A stretch of 64,000 nt of DNA from Pseudomonas sp. NC02. Lineage in GTDB: Bacteria > Pseudomonadota > Gammaproteobacteria > Pseudomonadales > Pseudomonadaceae. The translations under genes were made by a program, and so were the position numbers. Positions 16,734 to 24,805 of this stretch are shown here, piece after piece (position 1 is the stretch's first letter; each line of letters opens with the position of its first letter). Under the pieces are notes generated by a model. It was not told the DNA's origin. It saw only the letters and a list, made by a program, of their open reading frames with translations, and ran no database searches. The stretch covers positions 2,976,001 through 3,040,000 of the forward strand of contig NZ_CP025624.1 in NCBI RefSeq assembly GCF_002874965.1. Direction: 5' to 3'.

Positions 16734-17750
16734 ATGTTAAGCAAAGCTATCAAACCCTGGCTGGAATGGCTGTGGCTGCTGCCGTTCGCCGCGGCGCTGT
16801 ATTATCCGTGGGCGCTGGCGTGGAGTAACCAGGCGCATGTGGCAGGCGCCGGCACCCCGGTCGTCCTGGCGCTGATCCTGAGTGCCTATGCGGTGCCGCT
16901 GTTGGCGTTTGCCTGTGTGTATGTCACCGGTGTTCAACCGGTCATGAGCGCACGCCTGGTCCTGGCGCGACGCTTGTCGTGCCTGGCGGTGGCTGCGCCT
17001 CCTGCGTACACGCTTATGGGCGTCTTGCTGTACCTGATGAAAATCGAGGGCCACGACATCGCGGTATGGAGCGGGCTGTGGCTGGCGCTGGCGGGCTTTT
17101 TTGCGATGGTGTCGTCAACGGGCCCGAGCACCAGCCTGGTGACCTTGGACAAGACCTATATCAAGCTGCGTGTCGCCCACGGCATCGCCTCGGTGGCGAT
17201 CCTGTTGGTGTTTCTCGCGCCGCACCTGTTCAACCACCTCCTGGGTGTACTGGGTACCGATGTGCATAAGTCGGTGATGGACATGCTGCGACGGGTGTAT
17301 CGCAATGGCTGGCTGGAGCCGGTGATCATTGTCACGTTTTTCTTTCAGATTCTCAGCGGGCTGGTGTTGATTCGCCCGAAGACCGTCACGCGTGCCGACC
17401 TGCTGGACGCGTTACAGACCGCCTCCGGCACCTATCTCTCGCTGTTTATCGCGTCCCATATCAACTCGGTGTTTACCCTGGCGCGTTACTTCGGCACCGA
17501 CACCGATTACGCCTGGGCCGTGGCCGAGCCCGTAGGGTTATTGGCGGATCCATGGAGCATTCGGCTGCTGCCGCATTACTCGCTGGCGGTGTTCCTGCTG
17601 ATTGGGCATCTGGGTTGTGGTTTGCGAGGTGTATTGCGTAATCACAATGTCAGCGAGTCACGCAGTTCGCTGTTGACCTGGCTGGTGATCGGCATGGGCG
17701 CCATAGTCACGATCATCATTACCAGCGGCATGCTGGGGGTCAGGGTTTAG
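16734..17750 (+). CDS. Polytopic membrane protein of unknown function
   Basis: This 338-residue protein has roughly eight to nine hydrophobic segments. Histidines are placed in or near membrane helices (LRVAHGIASVAILLVFLAP-HLFNHLLG, LFIASHINSV, LLPHYSLAVFLLIGHLG). Their spacing recalls the haem-binding membrane anchors of succinate dehydrogenase-type complexes, but no catalytic subunit is nearby. I do not recognise the family. ATG 16734 removes 20 non-hydrophobic residues of a longer in-frame version and leaves a CRP/FNR-like palindrome upstream. A short palindrome follows the stop codon. Confidence 0.7.
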   Translation: MLSKAIKPWLEWLWLLPFAAALYYPWALAWSNQAHVAGAGTPVVLALILSAYAVPLLAFACVYVTGVQPVMSARLVLARRLSCLAVAAPPAYTLMGVLLYLMKIEGHDIAVWSGLWLALAGFFAMVSSTGPSTSLVTLDKTYIKLRVAHGIASVAILLVFLAPHLFNHLLGVLGTDVHKSVMDMLRRVYRNGWLEPVIIVTFFFQILSGLVLIRPKTVTRADLLDALQTASGTYLSLFIASHINSVFTLARYFGTDTDYAWAVAEPVGLLADPWSIRLLPHYSLAVFLLIGHLGCGLRGVLRNHNVSESRSSLLTWLVIGMGAIVTIIITSGMLGVRV

Positions 17751-17905
17751 GCTGTTTACGGCACCGTAAAAAGTATTGGCTTGTGTAATTCAAAGCGCTC
17801 AACGTATTATCCAAGATCTCTCTTGGTTATATGATTGGTGGGCATTGCGCCACTACACCGGAATCTGTCCTTCCTGCAATGGGCTTGAGTACGGCGTGAG
17901 GCTTA

Positions 17906-18005
17906 GGCTGCGATGGACTGCGCAGCGCTCGTGAATCCTGAACCGTTGGTGTATCCGGGACACTGCGGCGCTGGAATTGCGGTTGCTGCGCAGCCCATCG
18001 CAGCC
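17906..18005. repeat. REP pair (GGCTGCGATGG type), inverted
   Basis: The arms at 17906-17926 and 17985-18005 are 21-base inverted copies with one mismatch (GGCTGCGATGG...TGCGCAGC). This REP family differs from the other three in the window. It lies between the membrane protein gene and the convergent regulator gene. The rest of the 17751-18011 spacer holds a small palindrome at 17755-17770 and nothing else I can name. Confidence 0.75.
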
Positions 18006-18011
18006 TCTTTC

Positions 18012-18668
18012 TTACAGGCGGCGGGGCTGGATGCTGTAGGCGCAGCGCCGGTCCCCGGAAATCAAATGCTCGCGCCGCTCCACCACATTCTCATCGCCCA
18101 GGGCTGCCTGGAAGATCTGCAGTTCCGAGCGGCAGAACCCCTGGCATTTACGGGCGGCGACGCAGATCGGGCAGTGGTTCTCCACCAGCAGCCAGCCATC
18201 GTCCAGCGGCTCCATCTGCGCCATGTACCCGGCGCGTTCGCGAATCTGTACCAGGATCTCGACTTTCTCCCGCAAGGTCGACGCGGCGGAGCAGGCCTGG
18301 GTGTATTCGTGCCTGGCCGTCGCTTCCATGCTGGCGATGACTTTTTCCACGCCTTCGCTGCCAAAAATTCCTTCAATGGACTCGATCAGGTGCAACGTCA
18401 GTACGCTGTGGGAATCGGGGAATTTGCTTTGGGCGGTTTCGGTCAATGTCCACTTCAACGAGGGCCGGCCGGCACCCGAGATGGGGGCCGATACTCCGAC
18501 GATCAACTGCGCGACCTGCAACTTCTGGATTTGCTGGCGGGCGGCTTCGGAGGTGATTTCCAGCAGTGCAGCCAGGTCCGTGGTTTTCAGCGGGCCACGG
18601 GTCTTGAGCAGGAACAGGATGCGGTCCCCGGTGGATGCCTGGCTGTCGTCGGTGGGTGTGGCGTTCAT
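18012..18668 (-). CDS. SufR-like winged-helix regulator with C-terminal cysteine cluster
   Basis: This 218-residue protein has an N-terminal winged helix (RILFLLKTRGPLKTTDLAALL, then SEAARQQIQKLQVAQLI). Its C-terminal half carries five cysteines: ENHCPICVAARKC, then GFCRSEL, then SGDRRCAYSI. This matches the layout of SufR and related DeoR/ArsR-like regulators, whose cysteines hold an iron-sulfur cluster. No suf or isc genes are nearby. It is divergent from the DUF1016 nuclease gene, 180 bases apart. Iron-sulfur binding is inferred from the motif only. Confidence 0.82.
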   Translation of the reverse strand: MNATPTDDSQASTGDRILFLLKTRGPLKTTDLAALLEITSEAARQQIQKLQVAQLIVGVSAPISGAGRPSLKWTLTETAQSKFPDSHSVLTLHLIESIEGIFGSEGVEKVIASMEATARHEYTQACSAASTLREKVEILVQIRERAGYMAQMEPLDDGWLLVENHCPICVAARKCQGFCRSELQIFQAALGDENVVERREHLISGDRRCAYSIQPRRL

Positions 18669-18848
18669 AGATCGGGAATAACCATGGAAGTGACCGGCTC
18701 ATTTGACCACAGCACGCATGTTGAGGCACCCCTTGATGCGCCTGAAGGTACGGTTCCAGTTGATTTGTATCGAAAGCATTCTGCTGGCCCATCACGCATT
18801 TTTCCCTCGCTACTATCGGCCGCCTGCCCAACCCACGAGGGAAAAGGA

Positions 18849-19907
18849 ATGAGTGAGACCCCCGATAGCCTGAACACACCACCCGAGGGATACAGCGACT
18901 GGCTGTCCGATCTCAAGAATCGAATCCACTGCGCCCAGCAACGCGCCACCCTGGCGGTAAACCGCGAGCTGGTGTTGCTGTACTGGCAAATCGGCCAGGA
19001 TATTCTGACCCGGCAAGCGCGGCAGGGCTGGGGGACCAAGGTGATTGAGCGGCTGGCGCAGGATTTGCGTTCAGCGTTTCCGGAAATGAAGGGTTTCTCG
19101 CCGCGTAACCTGAAGTACATGCGCGCATTTGCGGAGGCGTGGCCGGACTCCGAATTTGTGCAACAGGCTGCTGCACAATTGCCCTGGGGCCATAACCTGG
19201 TGTTGCTGGACAGGCTACCCGGGCCCGAAACCCGTCGCTGGTACATTGCCCAGGCCATCGAGCACAACTGGTCGCGCAACGTCCTGGTGATGCAAATTGA
19301 GGGTCGCCTGCTGGAGCGCAGCGGCAATGCGGTCAGCAACTTCGAGGGGCTGCTACCCAAGGCGCAATCCGACCTGGCTCGCGAATCGCTTAAGGATCCT
19401 TACCGTTTCGACTTCCTCGGCCTGACCCTTGACGCGCAGGAACGTGAAATCGAAAACGCCCTGGTCAAACATGTCACCGATTTTCTGCTGGAGCTGGGCG
19501 CCGGTTTTGCCTTCGTGGGACGGCAGGTGTTGCTGGACGTGGGAGGCGAGGAGTTTTTCGTCGACCTGCTGTTTTATCACCTCAAGCTGAGGTGCTACGT
19601 GGTCATCGAACTCAAGGCCGGCAAATTCAAACCCGACCATCTGGGGCAGCTGGGCTTTTACCTCGCGGCGGTAGATGCCCAGCTCAAGCACCCACAGGAC
19701 AGCCCCACCATCGGCCTGCTGCTGTGCAAGAGCAAGAACGAAGTAGTGGCCGAATACGCCCTGCGTGACAGTTCGCGCCCCATTGGTGTTGCCGAGTATC
19801 AACTGGTGGAATCACTGCCTGCAGAGCTGCAAACCAGCTTGCCGAGCATCGAACAGATTGAGCGTGAGCTGGCAACTGATCGGCCCTCCATGGCAAGTGT
19901 TTCGTAG
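18849..19907 (+). CDS. DUF1016 / YhcG family PDDEXK nuclease-domain protein
   Basis: This 352-residue protein has the DUF1016 N-terminal domain (about 20-180: VLLYWQIGQDILTRQ, WGTKVIERLAQDLRSAFP, GFSPRNLKYMRAFAEAWP, LPWGHNLVLLDRL). The C-terminal PDDEXK domain follows (about 195-350). A plausible catalytic core is visible: Asp in FFVDLLFYH, then VIELK, then GQLGFYL. The family is found widely on mobile and defence-associated DNA, sometimes beside type I restriction genes, but no restriction partner is present here. GGAATGAG-type sequence places the ribosome site just before ATG. A far longer in-frame extension upstream overlaps the antisense regulator and is rejected. Confidence 0.9.
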   Translation: MSETPDSLNTPPEGYSDWLSDLKNRIHCAQQRATLAVNRELVLLYWQIGQDILTRQARQGWGTKVIERLAQDLRSAFPEMKGFSPRNLKYMRAFAEAWPDSEFVQQAAAQLPWGHNLVLLDRLPGPETRRWYIAQAIEHNWSRNVLVMQIEGRLLERSGNAVSNFEGLLPKAQSDLARESLKDPYRFDFLGLTLDAQEREIENALVKHVTDFLLELGAGFAFVGRQVLLDVGGEEFFVDLLFYHLKLRCYVVIELKAGKFKPDHLGQLGFYLAAVDAQLKHPQDSPTIGLLLCKSKNEVVAEYALRDSSRPIGVAEYQLVESLPAELQTSLPSIEQIERELATDRPSMASVS

Positions 19908-19985
19908 TACTGTGCCGGCAGGCTGGACATTGGCAATCGCGTCGGCACAATAAGCGCCTTGAAAGGAACTCACCTTAGGAAAGCC

Positions 19986-21185
19986 ATGGCCCGCCGTATT
20001 CATTCTGCCTATCCAATGTTGTTGCTCACTGGCGTGCTGATGGGCGCGGGGATGCCTGCCAGTGGCGCGTCCTTCGATTGTAAAAAGGCCTCCACCACGG
20101 TGGAAAAGGCTATTTGCGCCAGCCCTGAATTAAGCGAACTCGACACTACGCTGGGCCTGTACTACAGCCAGGCAATGGCCAAACTGGCACCCGACCAGCG
20201 CGACGAATTGCGCCGTGGCCAGCGCACGTGGTTGCAGACTCGCAACGCGTGTGCCGGTACCCCGGAACAATTGCCCGGCTGCCTGCAATCCCAACTGAGC
20301 CAGAGAGTGGTCGAGGTGGGAACCATCACTCACAAAGACACCGCAGCCCTTGACGCAATCATTGCCAGTATTCCGTACCATCCAGCCCAGGCAGCAGAAG
20401 GGCTTCGGCGCTACCCGATGAACGATCTGGCCGCCGCCTGGTTGGTCTACCTGCAGCGTTTTGAACCTGATAGTGGCGTTACGGAGAATGAGGCAGAGGA
20501 GAATCGCAAGCAGGTTCTCATAGCACTCAAGGAGGACAGTTTTCCCTGGTCGATCTGGCAGGACCTGCAGAATGATCCTGCTGTCAGCCGTGACCGGGTG
20601 ATGTTGACCTTGCTGCGCATGATGATCGAGCGCCAACAGTATGAGATGTACGCCGACCAACGCCCGTATGTGCACTGTTTCGTTTTCAGCCGGCAGGGTG
20701 AGGTCGCGTATGAGTCGTTCGGGTCATTGTACGGCTCCACCCGCGACAGCTTTGCGCCGATTTGTGCCCCACAGGGTGATCTGTTTGCACAGCCGGCCTG
20801 GAAGCGGCTGGACGATTCATTTACCGCGCCTTTGTCCACTGCATCGCAGAACGAAGGCACCATCCGCTTTGCCAGCTACGCCGACTGGAACACGCTTTCC
20901 CTCAAGGCCACCGCTTCGCCTCGGCTGTTTCTCCAGCCAGGCACCGCAGCGCAGGCCCAGGACCCGGAATCAGCCCTGCGCAACTGGGGCGCGGATAAAC
21001 AGTGGCCTGCCAGGCAACGCCAGCAAGCGCTGGCCGCCATTGAGCCCGCACGGCAAGCGACGAGTGACTGGCTGCAACGCGAGCGCGGCTTCTCTGCTGC
21101 TGATGCCAGGCAAGCAGCCCGGGAAATCGTTCGGCAGTGGATGAACCTGCGCCTGGACTTTATCGGCGGCCCCAGCGAGAACTAA
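19986..21185 (+). CDS. Secreted protein with LprI-like (DUF1311) domain
   Basis: This 399-residue protein has a signal peptide (residues 1-29, ending ASGASFDC). An LprI/DUF1311 domain follows at about 30-105, with FDCKKASTTVEKAICASPELSELD, a run of QRDELRRGQRTWLQ and paired cysteines (NACAG, LPGC). The family includes periplasmic lysozyme inhibitors, but most members are uncharacterised. The remaining 290 residues are unfamiliar. ATG 19986 is preceded by TAGGAAAG; an earlier in-frame start lacks a signal-peptide shape. Confidence 0.75.
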   Translation: MARRIHSAYPMLLLTGVLMGAGMPASGASFDCKKASTTVEKAICASPELSELDTTLGLYYSQAMAKLAPDQRDELRRGQRTWLQTRNACAGTPEQLPGCLQSQLSQRVVEVGTITHKDTAALDAIIASIPYHPAQAAEGLRRYPMNDLAAAWLVYLQRFEPDSGVTENEAEENRKQVLIALKEDSFPWSIWQDLQNDPAVSRDRVMLTLLRMMIERQQYEMYADQRPYVHCFVFSRQGEVAYESFGSLYGSTRDSFAPICAPQGDLFAQPAWKRLDDSFTAPLSTASQNEGTIRFASYADWNTLSLKATASPRLFLQPGTAAQAQDPESALRNWGADKQWPARQRQQALAAIEPARQATSDWLQRERGFSAADARQAAREIVRQWMNLRLDFIGGPSEN

Positions 21186-21189
21186 TCGG

Positions 21190-21510
21190 TCAACTGCCCG
21201 ATTCTGGCACGGCCTTTTTGCCGGTCTTGGTACCGGGATGCTGGGTCGAGGTGCCTTTATGGCGCGTGCTCTTCACGGTTTTAGACGGTGCAGGTGCTTT
21301 CGTTTCAGCGTCCTTGTTGCCACTGCTGTCAGCCCCGGACGGGCTGCTGGGATAGGTGCCGGGCGGCAGTGCCGAGCCAGGAGCGCTGTTGCCGCTCAGG
21401 GCGGGCGCCTCGGGGGCAGTGTTGTCGCCGAAGGCTGCGTAGGCGGGGGCATACAGAACGAGCGCCAGGCTGACGACAAGTACGATCCTTTGGGAAATGC
21501 TGGTCTTCAT
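21190..21510 (-). CDS. Small secreted Pro/Ser-rich protein, unknown function
   Basis: This 106-residue protein has a clear signal peptide (MKTSISQRIVLVVSLALVL, ending YAAFG). The rest is low-complexity sequence rich in Pro, Ser, Gly, Thr and Lys (PGTYPSSPSGADSSG, TRHKGTSTQHPGTKTGKK). No domain is recognisable. It lies at the edge of a stress-gene group and probably works in the periplasm, but nothing more can be said. Its stop is four bases from the convergent LprI-like gene. Confidence 0.65.
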   Translation of the reverse strand: MKTSISQRIVLVVSLALVLYAPAYAAFGDNTAPEAPALSGNSAPGSALPPGTYPSSPSGADSSGNKDAETKAPAPSKTVKSTRHKGTSTQHPGTKTGKKAVPESGS

Positions 21511-21576
21511 GACTCAATCCCTCTTGGCGATGGGGACCGAAGCCCGGAGCACATCCAGGCTTCGGCGACGCCTCAA

Positions 21577-21753
21577 TCAAGACTTCTTGGAGCCTGGGGC
21601 GTGGCTATGAGCCCCGCCTTTTTTGCCCGCTTCAGAAGCCTTCTCGCGGTCATTGGCGAAGTTGCCGCCTGAACCCTGGCCACCGCTTTTACGGTTTGTG
21701 TCTTTCTGGTCTTTGTGACCAGCACCTGGGGTAGTTTTTCCACTATTAGCCAT
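21577..21753 (-). CDS. KGG-motif small stress protein
   Basis: This 58-residue, very hydrophilic protein contains the KGG stress-protein pattern (GGNFANDREKASEAGKKGG) and a related upstream half (DTNRKSGGQG). Proteins of this family are abundant under starvation, osmotic and sporulation-type stresses. They are predicted to be disordered. ATG 21753 is the start; a longer frame adds ten residues of no similarity. It sits next to a hemerythrin gene on the same strand. Confidence 0.85.
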   Translation of the reverse strand: MANSGKTTPGAGHKDQKDTNRKSGGQGSGGNFANDREKASEAGKKGGAHSHAPGSKKS

Positions 21754-21857
21754 TTTGAAAACCCTCAATGATGAGCGAATCAATGGTGTTGCCTAATTGG
21801 GAATCCTCCAGCCAATTCAAAGTTTGAAATAGTTTCCAGGCATGCGACGAATGGACA

Positions 21858-22334
21858 TCAAGCCGCCATTGGCTTCGCGCCGGGTGCTTTCTTGTGCGCG
21901 GCTTTCATCGCTTCCATCTCCGCGCCCAGCTCTTCCAGCAAGGCCTTGCCCAACAGCTTCCTGGCCTGTGGGAACATCTCGCTTTCCTCTTCCTCGATAT
22001 GGTGCTCCAACAGTTCCTTGACGACTTTCACCCGGCCGGAAAACTCGGTGGTGGAGGGCGAAGTCTGCTTCAGGTCCGGAAGGACGAGGGAGTCGACAGT
22101 GCGATGTTCTTCCTTGGCCTCGTGGTACATGATTTCCTGATCCTTGCCGCCGGCCTTGCGAAAAGCCGGGTAGAGGATTTCTTCCTCAAGGCGGGTGTGA
22201 AGGCTGATTTCCATTTCCAGCTTGGCCAGGAGCTCAGTGCGCTTCTTTACGCCGCGCTCGGTCGATTCACTGAGTTGATTCAGGATGGCTTTGACGCGTT
22301 CGTGGTCGGCCTTGAGAAGATCAATGGCATTCAT
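21858..22334 (-). CDS. Hemerythrin-domain protein
   Basis: This 158-residue four-helix-bundle protein has the hemerythrin iron ligands placed as expected: His in LLKADHERVK, His and Glu in ISLHTRLEEEILYPAF, His in YHEAKEEHRTV, and His/Glu in LLEHHIEEEESEMFP. The family binds a diiron centre and senses or stores oxygen, or repairs iron-sulfur damage. ATG 22334 has AGGTG 7 bases upstream; a GTG three codons earlier is less likely. A GGCGGG/CCCGCC hairpin (22361-22380) lies in the leader. Confidence 0.9.
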   Translation of the reverse strand: MNAIDLLKADHERVKAILNQLSESTERGVKKRTELLAKLEMEISLHTRLEEEILYPAFRKAGGKDQEIMYHEAKEEHRTVDSLVLPDLKQTSPSTTEFSGRVKVVKELLEHHIEEEESEMFPQARKLLGKALLEELGAEMEAMKAAHKKAPGAKPMAA

Positions 22335-22524
22335 GGGTGACACCTCACGGGTAGCGAAAGGGCGGGTCGAATTGCCCGCCTGTGCAGACCTCTACAGCAT
22401 GAGTTGTACCAAGTTGAACAAAATAATTATCTGCTTATAAAACAATAGGTTATGTGTGATAAAAAGCGGCTCTGGTCGTGCAGGTTGCACGGTCGAGTGG
22501 TGGCTTGCATGCATTAAACAATGC

Positions 22525-23082
22525 TTAGCCGCCGCTGACTTTCCAGTGCTTGATGTCGTCGGCAAACACGATCTGCTCGACCTCATGGGCAATCCCGTAG
22601 GCCAGTGACTCGTGGGCGGCGATGACTTTTTCCTCGGCCGAGAGGCACTTGAAAATATCCAGGTGGGTTTCGGCGCTGGCGGTTTCCAGTTCGTAGATTT
22701 TCACGTAGCGCGCCAGGTCGTTGTCCAGGCTCGACAGGTATTCCCGCAGGCGCTGGTGGTCTACCGAGTTCTGGTTGAAGTACCAGTTCATCGGATGAAT
22801 CAGGAAGCGCGAGTGTGGCGTGGTGATCCGGCGGTTTGCCGCCAGGAACATGATGATGCCCATGGACTCGATATTGCCCGCATTGATCGCACACAGCGGC
22901 ACCGGCAGGGACTTGAGGAAGGTGTAGAGGGTAAAACCGAAATTGGTGCTGCCGCCGGTGGTCGACAGGTTCAACAGCAACGAACTGGCGCCTTGCTCGA
23001 TCGCGTCCAGGCAGCAATCACGAAAGCGCTCGGTGGTGCCCTGATCGATCTGGCAGTGAAAGTGGATGATGTGCTCGGTCAT
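22525..23082 (-). CDS. ClpP-like serine protease-fold protein
   Basis: This 185-residue protein has the ClpP/crotonase fold: LLLNLSTTGGSTNFGFTLY (oxyanion Gly-Gly), nucleophile Ser73 in NIESMG, and His96 in FLIHP. The third catalytic residue, Asp in ClpP, aligns with Glu150/151 in CLSAEEKVIAAHESLAYG. It lacks a propeptide and is shorter than housekeeping ClpP (about 200 residues). No clpX or clpA gene accompanies it. It belongs with the stress genes around it; whether it is proteolytically active is unknown. Confidence 0.82.
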   Translation of the reverse strand: MTEHIIHFHCQIDQGTTERFRDCCLDAIEQGASSLLLNLSTTGGSTNFGFTLYTFLKSLPVPLCAINAGNIESMGIIMFLAANRRITTPHSRFLIHPMNWYFNQNSVDHQRLREYLSSLDNDLARYVKIYELETASAETHLDIFKCLSAEEKVIAAHESLAYGIAHEVEQIVFADDIKHWKVSGG

Positions 23083-23238
23083 CCCGGGCCTCCGAGGGGT
23101 AAAAGGTAGTGTCCATTTGAGTCTAGAAGGTTACGGCCCGTGTGCCGCAACCGTTGGGCGAGAGCCATCCGTTGCAATTTTAATGAACCCTCGGGCGCGT
23201 TGCTTGACCTAACGCATACGACCTCAGGAGGATGAATC

Positions 23239-23460
23239 ATGCAAATCGAATATGTCTGGATTGGCTTGGCGGTGATTCTGGTGCTGCTGGAACTGTGGGC
23301 GATCAACAGCGTTCTGCGCAGTGGCAGTGGCTGGGAGACCAAGGGGTTATGGCTGGTGGTACTGATCTTCATGCCGCTGTTGGGGCTGATCCTCTGGGCG
23401 CTGTTTGGACCCAAGGGTGTGAACCGGGCGACACATGCCACTGAGCATGGCAAAGGCTAA
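23239..23460 (+). CDS. PLDc_N domain small membrane protein
   Basis: This 73-residue protein has two membrane segments (IGLAVILVLLELWAIN and LWLVVLIFMPLLGLILWAL). It ends the second with FGPKG, the signature of the phospholipase D nuclease N-terminal domain (PF13396) found as a stand-alone small protein in many bacteria. A strong AGGAGG lies about 6 bases before the ATG. It is divergent from the ClpP-like gene and is followed by a bidirectional terminator. Confidence 0.85.
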   Translation: MQIEYVWIGLAVILVLLELWAINSVLRSGSGWETKGLWLVVLIFMPLLGLILWALFGPKGVNRATHATEHGKG

Positions 23461-23475
23461 GACAGAATCGAAAAA

Positions 23476-23501
23476 AAACAGGCGCCCGAGGGCGCCTGTT
23501 T
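23476..23501. terminator. Bidirectional rho-independent terminator
   Basis: A perfect 11-base inverted repeat (AAACAGGCGCC / GGCGCCTGTTT) with a four-base loop lies between the converging PLDc_N and PfpI genes. It is flanked by an A-run on the left and a short T-run on the right, so it can serve both directions. Confidence 0.85.
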
Positions 23502-23514
23502 GCATTGGCGGGCG

Positions 23515-24075
23515 TCAAGCCGCCAGTGTCTTGGCAATGGCCTCATTGAACGCCGGCAAGTCGTCGGGCGTGCGCGAGGTAATCAGAGTCCAGCCATTGG
23601 CCGGGCATTCCTTCACCTGCGTATCCACCCAGTTTGCTGCGCCGGCATTGACCAGGTCAGTGCGCACGCTTTTGTAGGAGGTGAGGGTCTTGCCGCCGAT
23701 CACGCCGGCATCAATCAGGGCCCAAGGGCCATGGCAGATGGCGGCTACGGTTTTCCCGGCCTTGACGAAGTCGTTGATCAGCCGCAGTGCATCGGCGTCC
23801 TGGCGCAGGGTGTCGGCATTGACGGTGCCCCCGGGGATGACCAGTGCATCGAAGTCACTGCCGTGCAGGTCCGAGAGCTTGGCGTCGGACTCTACCGTCC
23901 TGTCTTTCTCGGTGTCCTTGAGAAAGGTCTGGGTGCTGCCACCTTTGCTGGAACCGTGGGTCACCGTGGCGCCGAAACCACGCAGGGCTTCCAGCGGCTT
24001 GAGCAACTCGTCGCGCTCGATACCGGTGTTGGAGGTGATGATCAGAATCTTCTTGCCGTGCAGTTGCGAACTCAT
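23515..24075 (-). CDS. PfpI/DJ-1 family type 1 glutamine amidotransferase-like protein
   Basis: This 186-residue protein has the DJ-1/PfpI fold. The nucleophile Cys lies in AAICHGPW, with the following His. PGGTVNADTLR gives the glutamate/oxyanion region, and GKTLTSYKSVRTDL completes the typical PfpI/YhbO pattern. Members act as chaperones, deglycases or hydrolases under stress; the exact activity is debated in the literature. It is probably co-transcribed with the upstream DUF4142 gene (29-base gap). Confidence 0.9.
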   Translation of the reverse strand: MSSQLHGKKILIITSNTGIERDELLKPLEALRGFGATVTHGSSKGGSTQTFLKDTEKDRTVESDAKLSDLHGSDFDALVIPGGTVNADTLRQDADALRLINDFVKAGKTVAAICHGPWALIDAGVIGGKTLTSYKSVRTDLVNAGAANWVDTQVKECPANGWTLITSRTPDDLPAFNEAIAKTLAA

Positions 24076-24104
24076 GGTCGAGTGTCTCCTGAGTGGGTCA
24101 ATGA

Positions 24105-24608
24105 TTAATTGGCGTGCTGGGACTGCAACTCCTTGGCCATCTTCAGATGGGTTTCGAGAGTCGGCAGGATCTTCTCGGCAAAAGCCTTCAGTTCGGCGTT
24201 ATCCGAGGAGGCGGCTTCTTTTTTGAACAGGGCCACGGTGTCTTCGTGGGCCTTTACCTGGTTGTCGGCGTAAGCCTTGTCAAAGGACTCTTCACGGATT
24301 TCCAGGATCATTTTCTTGGCCTTGTCGGTGAGGCTGGCATCGTCGGGCACCTTGATGTCGAGCTTCGTCGCCAGGGCCGTCAGCTCCTGGTTGGCCTTGG
24401 TGTGGTCGGTGATCATGTGCTGGGCAAACGCCTTGATATCAGCGGCACCGCTCTTTTCCAGCGCCAGTTTGCCGGCTTCTACTTCGGTGATGCCGCCCTG
24501 GGCCGCGGCCTCAACGAAGTCATTGGAAGTGGCGGCCATGGCCACACCCATCGAGCCCGCGGCCAGCGCGAAGGTCAGTCCCATTTGTTTCATCAGCAAG
24601 TGCTTCAT
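24105..24608 (-). CDS. DUF4142 family exported protein
   Basis: This 167-residue protein has a signal peptide (residues 1-25, ending AMAATS). The DUF4142 helical-bundle domain follows, with DFVEAAAQGGITEVEAGKLAL, MITDHTKANQELTALA and LPTLETHLKMAKEL. The fold is ferritin-like and the family is often induced by stress. AGGAG sits 7 bases before the ATG. It is the first gene of a probable two-gene unit with pfpI. Confidence 0.9.
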   Translation of the reverse strand: MKHLLMKQMGLTFALAAGSMGVAMAATSNDFVEAAAQGGITEVEAGKLALEKSGAADIKAFAQHMITDHTKANQELTALATKLDIKVPDDASLTDKAKKMILEIREESFDKAYADNQVKAHEDTVALFKKEAASSDNAELKAFAEKILPTLETHLKMAKELQSQHAN

Positions 24609-24726
24609 GATGCTTCTCCTGAAGAGTGGCGCGATGCCGTTACCTGACTGTTGAGCGGGGGGCAGCGCAAAAGGTTTAAATTAATTTGCCCCATTTTTCG
24701 GCGCGTACACCCGAGGCAATTTCCTT

Positions 24727-24753
24727 GAACTATCGAAAAGCCTTGGGCTCTGC
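24727..24753 (+). promoter_or_regulatory. AlgU/RpoE-like (sigma-22) promoter
   Basis: GAACTA at 24727-24732 is followed after a 16-base spacer by TCTGC at 24749-24753, close to the AlgU consensus GAACTT-N16/17-TCTGA. It lies about 50 bases upstream of the ATG of the small hydrophilic protein gene at 24806. It would place the following three-gene run under envelope-stress control. Confidence 0.6.
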
Positions 24754-24805
24754 TGCATAACGGCTCCGCGCTGGAGCCTGGCCTTTGAACCGCAGGAGAA
24801 TCCCC

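Noticed and set aside
16734..17750. NnrS-type nitric-oxide response protein
   Set aside because: The membrane histidines suggested it, but the characteristic NnrS N-terminal segment and number of helices do not match.
17913..18848. A long in-frame extension upstream of the DUF1016 gene
   Set aside because: It runs antisense through the SufR-like regulator gene, lacks family similarity, and the ATG at 18849 has a ribosome site and starts the known domain.
21537..21565. Terminator after the KGG gene (CCGAAGCC/GGCTTCGG)
   Set aside because: The stem is good but the loop is 13 bases and no T-run follows on the minus strand, so the role is uncertain and it is not listed as a feature.
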